From positions 96,749,232-96,813,231 of the forward strand of contig CM039462.1 in assembly GCA_022414725.1 (NCBI GenBank): DNA of 64,000 nt, written 5' to 3'. This DNA comes from Microglena sp. YARC. Its lineage: Eukaryota > Chlorophyta > Chlorophyceae > Chlamydomonadales > Chlamydomonadaceae. Both the position numbers and the translations under genes were made by a program. Below are positions 13,270 to 22,200 of this stretch, piece by piece. The notes under the pieces were generated by a model. It saw nothing but the letters and a program-made list of their open reading frames with translations, made no database searches and was not told the DNA's origin. The first letter of the stretch is position 1. The number at the start of each line of letters is the position of its first letter.

Positions 13270-16200
13270 ACAGGTGTAGTGGTCATTACATAATACATGC
13301 ATCACCACCACCACTGCTATCAGTGGCAGCAGCAGCAACAGGGTAGTAAGCCCTGATGAACATTGCCGAATGGGCTCTTACACCCCCCAAATCACTTCCT
13401 GAGCATGGACTGTACAAGCGGGTGGGAGGGGGGGGGGGGGGGGGGGAGTACAGGTGTAGTGGTCATTACATAAACATGCATCACCACACCACTGCTATCA
13501 GTGGCAGCAGCAGCAAACAGGGTAGTAGCCCTGATGAACATTGCCGAATGGGCTCTTACACCCCCAAATCACTTCCTGAGCATGGACTGTACAAGCGGGT
13601 GGGAGGGGGGGGGGGGGGGAGTACAGGTGTAGTGGTCATTACATAAGCATGCATCACCACCAGCCACTGCTATCAGTGGCAGCAGCAGCAACAGGTAGTA
13701 GCCCTGATGAACATTGCCGAATGGGCTCTTACACCCCCAAATCACTTCCTGAGGCATGAACTGTACAAGCGGGTGGGAGGGGGGGGGGGGGGGGGGAGTA
13801 CAGGTGTAGTGGTCATTACATAAGCATGCAGCACCACCACCACTGCTATCAGTGGCAGCAGCAGCAACAGGGTAGTAGCCCTGATGAACATTGCCGAATG
13901 GGCTCTTACACCCCCAAATCACTTCCTGAGGCATGACTGTACAAGCGGGGGGAGGGGGGGGGGGGGGGGAGTACAGGTGTAGTGGTCATTACATAAACAT
14001 GCATCACCACCACCACTGCTATCAGTGGCAGCAGCAGCAACAGGGTAGTAGCCCTGATGAACATTGCCGAATGGGATCTTACACCAAATCACTTCCTGGG
14101 CATGGACTGTACCAGCTGGGTGGAGGGGGGGGGGGGGAGCACAGGTGTAGTGGTCATTACATATACATGCATCACCACCACCACTGCTATCAGTGGCAGC
14201 AGCAGCAACAGGTTAGTAGCCCTGATGAACATTGCCGAATGGGCTCTTACACCCCCCAAATCACTTTCTGCGGCATGGACTGTACAAGCTGGTGGGAGGG
14301 GGGGGGGGGGGGGGGAGTACAGGTGTAGTGTCATTACATAAACATGCATCACCACCACCACTGCTATCAGTTGCAGCAGCAGCAACAGGGTAGTAGCCCT
14401 GATGAACATTGCCGAATGGGCTCTTACACCCCCCAAATCACTTCCTGAGGCATGGACTGTACAAGCGGGTGGGAGGGGGGGGGGGGGGGGGGAGTACAGG
14501 TGTAGTGTCATTACATAAACATGCATCACCACCACCACTGCTATCAGTGGCAGCAGCAGCAACAGGGTAGTAGCCCTGATGAACATTGCTGAATGGCTCT
14601 TACACCCCCCAAATCACTTCCTGAGGCATGGACTGTACAAGCGGGTGGGAGGGGGGGGGGGGGGGGGGAGTACAGGTGTAGTGGTCATTACATAAGCATG
14701 CAGCACCACTACCACTGCTATCAGTGCAGCAGCAGCAACAGGGTAGTAGCCCTGATGAACATTGCTGAATGGCTCTTACACCCCCCAAATCACTTCCTGA
14801 GGCATGACTGTACAAGCGGGTGGGAGGGGGGGGGGGGGGGGGGGAGTACAGTGTAGTGGTCATTACATAAACATGCATCACCACCACCACTGCTATCAGT
14901 GGCAGCAGCAGCAACAGGGTAGTAGCCCTGATGAACATTGCTGAATGGCTCTTACACCCCCCCAAATCACTTCCTGCGGCATGGACTGTACAAGCGGGGA
15001 GGGGGGGGGGGGGGGGGGAGTACAGGTGTAGTGGTCATTACATAAGCATGCATCACCACCACCACTGCTATCAGTGGCAGCAGCAGCAACAGGGTAGTAG
15101 CCCTGATGAACATTGCTGAATGGGCTCTTACACCCCCCAAATCACTTCCTGAGGCATGGACTGTACAAGCGGGTGGGAGGGGAGGGGGGGAGTACAGGTG
15201 TAGTGGTCATTACATATACATGCATCACCACTACCACTGCTATCAGTGGCAGCAGCAGCAACAGGGTAGTAGCCCTGACGTACATTGCCTAACAGTGTCT
15301 TACATCCCCCAAATCACCTCCTCTCTAACAGCCCCACCCACCCACCAATTTACCACCAATCACAGGGATGAAATGGGCATCAATGCGGATCAAGACTCAG
15401 ACCAGATGTACATTGCCTAACAGTCTCTTACATCCCCCAAATCACCTCTTCTCTAACAGCCCCACCCACCATCCAATTACCCATGTAGGCATACCTCATT
15501 CACCCACCAATTGACCACCAATCACAGGGATGAAATGGGCATCAATGCGGATCAAGACTCAGACCCGATGTACATTGCCGAATGGGCTCTTGCACCCCCC
15601 AAATCACTCCCCTCTCTCTAAAAGCCCCCCCCTCCTCCACCCCGTGTACACATACCTCATCCACCCACCAATCAACCAGCAATCACAGAGATGAAATGGG
15701 CATCAATGCGGATCAAGACTCACACCCGATGTACATTTACTGAATGGGCTCTTACACCCCCCAAATCACTCCCCTCCCTCTAACAGCCCCCCTCCTCCAC
15801 CCCTTGCATTCTCGTGACCAGATTACTCCACTATCTAAGTTGACAGTCTTCTACTCAGTGTACCGCTTGGTGTCGCAAGTACAGGTACGCCTTCTTCATT
15901 GAATTCCTAAATCTTGAGCGACGTCCGTTTCAACAGGCACACACACACACACATGTGCATACACAAAGCACACACAAAAACACAATCAAAAACTCAGACC
16001 CAAACGCACAGACCTGCATATCATGGACTTGCACTGTTACCTGACTTGCTTCAACACATACACAAAACATACACAAACACATCCATACACAAACACCTAC
16101 ACACACACAAACACATACACCTACACACACACAAACACATACACACAAACACGTACACACTGGTATGGTACAACACACAACCTCAAAACCAAACACCCAC

Positions 16201-19200
16201 CTCCACACCAAACACCACACAACACCAACACCAACACACAACCTTCACACCAACACCTCCACACCACCATAACCAACACCAACACTCGACCTCCACATCA
16301 CCACCACCACCACCACCACAACACCTCCACACCAACACCAACACCACACTACCTCCACATCACCATCACCACCACCCGACCTCCACACCACCACCACCAC
16401 AACACCAACATAGCACCACCACCAAGACAAACGAGAACACACCGCCTCCACAACACCACCACCAACACCTAACCTCCATAACACCACCACACTACCACCT
16501 CCACAACACCACCGCAACAACAACACCGCACTGCCACCACCACACCACCTCCTCACCACCACCATCACACCACCTCCACACTACCGCCATCAACATTACA
16601 CCCAACCTCCACACAACCACCACACCACCTCCACACCCTTCCTCCACACCTCCACCACCACATCACCTCCACACCACCACCACCACAACACCTCCACAAC
16701 ACCACCACCACAACACCTCCACAACACCTTCACATCACCTCCACACCTAAACTCCATAACACCACCACACTACCACCTCCACAACACCACCGAAACACCA
16801 CCACCGCAACAACAACACCGCACTGCCACCACCACACCACCTCCTCACCACCACCATCACACCACCTCCACACTACCGCCATCACCATTACACCCGACCT
16901 CCACACAACCACCACATCACCACGACACCACACGACCACCACACCACCTCCACACCACCTCCACACCACCACCACCCTACCTCCACACCACCACCACCAC
17001 ACCACCTCCACACCACCACCAAACCACCACCACCATCACCACATCCACACCACCATCACACCACCTCCACACCACCACCACCACAACACCTCCACAACAC
17101 CTCCACAACACCACCACATCACCTCCACACCAACACCATCATAATACCACCACAACACCTCCACACCACCACCACCACATCACCTCCACACCAACACCAC
17201 CACATCACCTCCACACCAACACCACCACATCACCTCCACTGGTAAAATAACAAAGAACATCTACAGGTTGTGGTCGCTTCAGAGTAAGTAGACCGTTGAT
17301 TTACTGGTTGTTGTTGTTGTTATTAGGCCAAAACAAGGGTCTAATTGTCGTGGTTGTTTCACTAGTGATGCCGCCACCACCACACCAACACAACACCAAC
17401 ACCACACCAACACCACACCAACACCACACCAACACCACACCAACACCACACCAACACCACACCAACACCACACCAACACCACACCAGCACCACACCAGCA
17501 CCACACAAACACCACACAAACACCACACAAACACCACACCAGCACCACACAAACACCACACAAACACCACACAAACACCACACAAACACCACACAAACCA
17601 CACCACCACCAGCACCACCAGCACCACACAAACACCATTATACCACAAAAAGCAACACATCAACACCACACCACCAACACCACACTACCAACACACCAGC
17701 ACCACAATACCAACACCACATCACACCACCAACACCACACCACCACCAATACCACCACCACCACACTACCACCACACCACCACCACAATACCACCACCAC
17801 ACCACCACAATACCACCACCACAATACCACCAACACCATACCAACACCAACACCAACACCACACCAACACCACACCACACCAACACAACACCATACCAAC
17901 ACCACCAACACCACACTACCACCACACCACCACACCACCACAATACCACCTACACACCACCAACACATTACCAACACCACCAACACCACACCAATACCAC
18001 CACACCACCACAATACCATCAAAACCAACACCAACACCACAAACACCACACCACCATCAACACCACCAACACCACCAGCACAATACCACCACCACACCAA
18101 CACCAACACCACACCAATACCACCAACACACCAATACCACCACACCACACCACCAACACCACCACAGGCATACAGTGGGGCTGGAACCCTGGGAGGCATG
18201 CTTGAGCAGTGGAGACCTCTACTCCCCACCACAACACCTCCACAACACCACTACAACACCACCACCACCACCACCATCACACCACCTCCACACCACCACC
18301 AACACAACACAACACCTCCACAACACCACCACATCACCACCACCATCACACCACCAACAACACAACACCACCAACACAACACCTCCACAATACCACCACA
18401 CCACCACCACCACCACCATCACACCACCTCCACACCACCAACAACACAACACCTCCACACCACCAACACCAACACCATCACACCACCTTCACACCACCAC
18501 CAACAAAACACCTCCACAACACCACCAACACAACAGTACCACCACATGACCTCTATGCCGCCACCACCACACCACCACAATACCACCACCAACACCACCA
18601 GCAACACATTGCCAACACCACCAACACCACACCAATACCACCACACCACCACAATACCACCAACACACCACCAACACATTACCAACACCACCAACACCAC
18701 ACCAATACCACCACACCACCACACCACCACAATACCACCAACACCACACCACACCAACACAACACCATAACAACAACAACAACACCATACCAACACCACC
18801 AACACCACACTACCACCACTCCACCACACCACCACAATACCACCAACACACCACCAACACATTACCAACACCACACCAATACCACACCGCCACCAACACC
18901 ACCAACACAGGCATACAGTGGGGCTGGAACCCTGGGAGGCATGCTTGAACAGTGGAGACCTCCACTTTCTGCCACAAATGCAGAGTGAGTGTATGCTCTG
19001 AGTGTATGTTTTGGATGGATGTATGGATGGATTGGATGGATGAAGGGATGGATGGATAGATGTAATGGATGGATGGATGGATAGATAGATGAAGGGATGG
19101 ATGGATGGATAAAAGGATGGATGAAGGGATGGAAGGATGGATGGATGAAGAGATGGATGGATGGATGGATGGATGGATGGATAGATAGATGAAGGGATGT

Positions 19201-22200
19201 ATGGATGGATTGGATGGATGAAGGGATGGATAGATAGATGTAATGGATGGATGGATGGATGGATGGATGGATGGATAGGTAGATGAAGGGATGGATGGAT
19301 GGATAAATGGATGGATGTATTGGATGGAAGGATGGATGGATGGATGGAAGGATGGATGGTTGAAGGGATGTATTGGATGGATGGATGGATGGATGGATGG
19401 ATGGATGGACCTGCTCAACTTCACTCCACCAACTTCCCACACACACATGTGAAGTTTCAAGTTTGTGTCTATGCATGTGTTTCCGTGTGTTCCAGTCCAA
19501 AAGTAGCAAGGTAGGCTGCAGAGACATACCTTACCCAGACAACTCAAGATGTGCTATAGATGTATTGGAAACCGGGATTTTTTCCGCTACACATAGCGAT
19601 CGCTAGTTTTGACCCCGGTTTAACGAATCTATCGCTATAAAGAGGGTAACAAACTTCCAGATAAAAAAAACTGGGCTGGCTATCACAAGCAGGGATATTT
19701 TCCATGTGCAGAGGTTTGGTGGCTGGCCCCAGTGCAAGCGAACAGGCTGGCCCGCTCAACCTCACGCCCCGTCACATGACAGAACACGAATGTATTTATC
19801 ATGTGCAGAGGTGGGCCGAAGAGCAGCAGCATACAGTCAAGCAGCTCCAGAGGACAAGCAGGCATGAGCACCTCTGCATACACCACCCCCGGGTGGTGTT
19901 CATCCCAAGCAAAGCCCTGGACAACCTAGTGAAACCTCTGGAACGGTACGACCAATGCTATATATAGGAGCAATGCTATATATAGGACCAATGCTATATA
20001 TAGGAGCAATGCTATATAGGACCAATGCTATATATAGGACCAATGCTATATAGGACCAATGCTATATATAGGACCAATGCTATATATAGGACCAATGCTA
20101 TATATAGGAGCAATGCTATATAGGTTATGTATTCATTTATTGTTCACACGTTGCTTTATCCATCATCCATGTGTTTATTCTTCACTCATTGTAGTCCATC
20201 CATTCATCGTTCATTCATTCTGTATGTACAGTGTCCCAGGCTAGCTTCCACCGATAGGAGGCCCAGCTAGTAGGTGCGATCAGCCCACAAAAGTTGTCCC
20301 AGGCTAGTTTTCAGCCCACAAAAGTTGTCCCAGGCTAGCTTCCACCAATAGGAGGCCCAGCTAGTAGGTGCGATCAGCCCACAAAAGTTGTTCAATGTTT
20401 GTAGCTCTATTCAGCTACCAGTAGCTACTTTCTCCACTACTTGAAACTCCCTGCCGGTGACTGCTAAAGCGATTTTCCGTGTCGCTTGCGACACGATCTT
20501 AGAACTTGTCTATGAATATTCTTCAATCATCGTCGTTCTTTCATTCTTTGTGTACAATGCGTCAGTCCGTCAACTTGTATATGTGTATTCGTCACTCATC
20601 ATCGTTCATTCATTGTGCATCATGTGTTAGTCCATCAACTTGTGTATATGTATTCGTCACTCATCATTGTTCATTCATTGTGCATCATGTGTTAGTCCAT
20701 CAACTTGTGTATGTGTATTCGTCACTCATCATCGTTCATTCATTGTGCATCATGTGTTAGTCCATCAACTTGTATATGTGTATTCGTCACTCATCATCGT
20801 TCATTCATTGTGCATCATGTGTTAGTCCATCAACTTGTACATGTGTATTCGTCACTCATCATCGTTCATTCATTGTGCATCATGTGTTAGTCCATCAACT
20901 TGTATATGTGTATTCGTCACTCATCATCGTTCATTCTTTGTGCATCATGTGTTAGTCCATCAACTTATGTATGTGTATTCGTCACTCATCATCGTTCATT
21001 CATTGTGCATCATGTGCTAGTCCATCCATTTGTATATGTGTATTCGTCACTCATCATCGTTCATTCATTGTGCATCATGTGTTAGTCCATCAACTTATGT
21101 ATGTGTATTCGTCACTCATCAACGGTCATTCATTGTGCATCATGTGTTAGTCCATCAACTTATGTATGTGTATTCGTCACTCATAATCGTTCATTCATTG
21201 TGCATCATGCGTTAGTCCGTCAACTTGTATATGTGTATTCGTCACTCATCATCGTTCATTCATTGTGCATCATGTGTTAGTCCATCAACTTGTACATGTG
21301 TATTCGTCACTCATCATCGTTCATTCATTGTGCATCATGTGTTAGTCCGTCAACTTGTATATGTGTATTCGTCACTCATCATCGTTCATTCATTGTGCAT
21401 CATGTGTTAGTCCGTCAACTTGTATATGTGTATTCGTCACTCATCATCGTTCATTCATTGTGCATCATGCGTTAGTCCGTCAACTTGTATATGTGTATTC
21501 GTCACTCATCATCGTTCATCCATTGTTTATCATGCGTTAGTCCATCAAACTTGTCTGTGTATATCCTTCACCCATCGTCGTTGATTCATTCATTGTTGAT
21601 CATGCGTCAGTCCATAAAACGTTCCTGTGTATATCCTTCACTCTTCGTTGTTTATTCATTCACTGTCCATTCATTCATTCATTCATTCATTCATTCATTC
21701 ATCATTCACAAAGTGTTGGTTCATCCATCGTTCCTATCTGTATTCTTCACTCATCGTTGTTCAATTCGTCATTGTTTATAATGCGTTGGTCTATCCAGCG
21801 TTCCTATGTATGTTCTTCACTCATCGCTGTTCATGCATTCATTATTTATAATGCGTTGGTCTATCCAGCGCTCCTATGTATGTTCTTCACTCATCGCTGT
21901 TCGTGCATTCATTATTTATAATGCGTTGGTCTATCCAGCGCTCCTATGTATGTTCTTCACTCATCGCTGTTCATTCATTCATTATTTATAATGTGTTGGT
22001 CTATCCAGCGTTCCTATGTATGTTCTTCACTCATCGCTGTTCGTGCATTCATTATTTATAATGCGTTGGTCTATCCAGCGCTCCTATGTATGTTCTTCAC
22101 TCATCGCTGTTCGTGCATTCATTATTTATAATGCGTTGGTCTATCCAGCGTTCCTATGTATGTTCGTCACTCATCGCTGTTCGTGCATTCATTATTTATA

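Noticed and set aside
17296..18988. Long His/Thr/Pro-rich and Val/Trp/Cys-rich open frames
   Set aside because: They follow C/A-only repeats in both directions and have no start context, splice logic or non-repetitive part.
19498..19512. 15-bp microexon of the Mit_KHE1-like gene (after TTCCAG, before GTAGGC)
   Set aside because: It keeps the frame but is not needed for phase, and a 15-bp match to splice consensus is expected by chance. Left as a possibility only.
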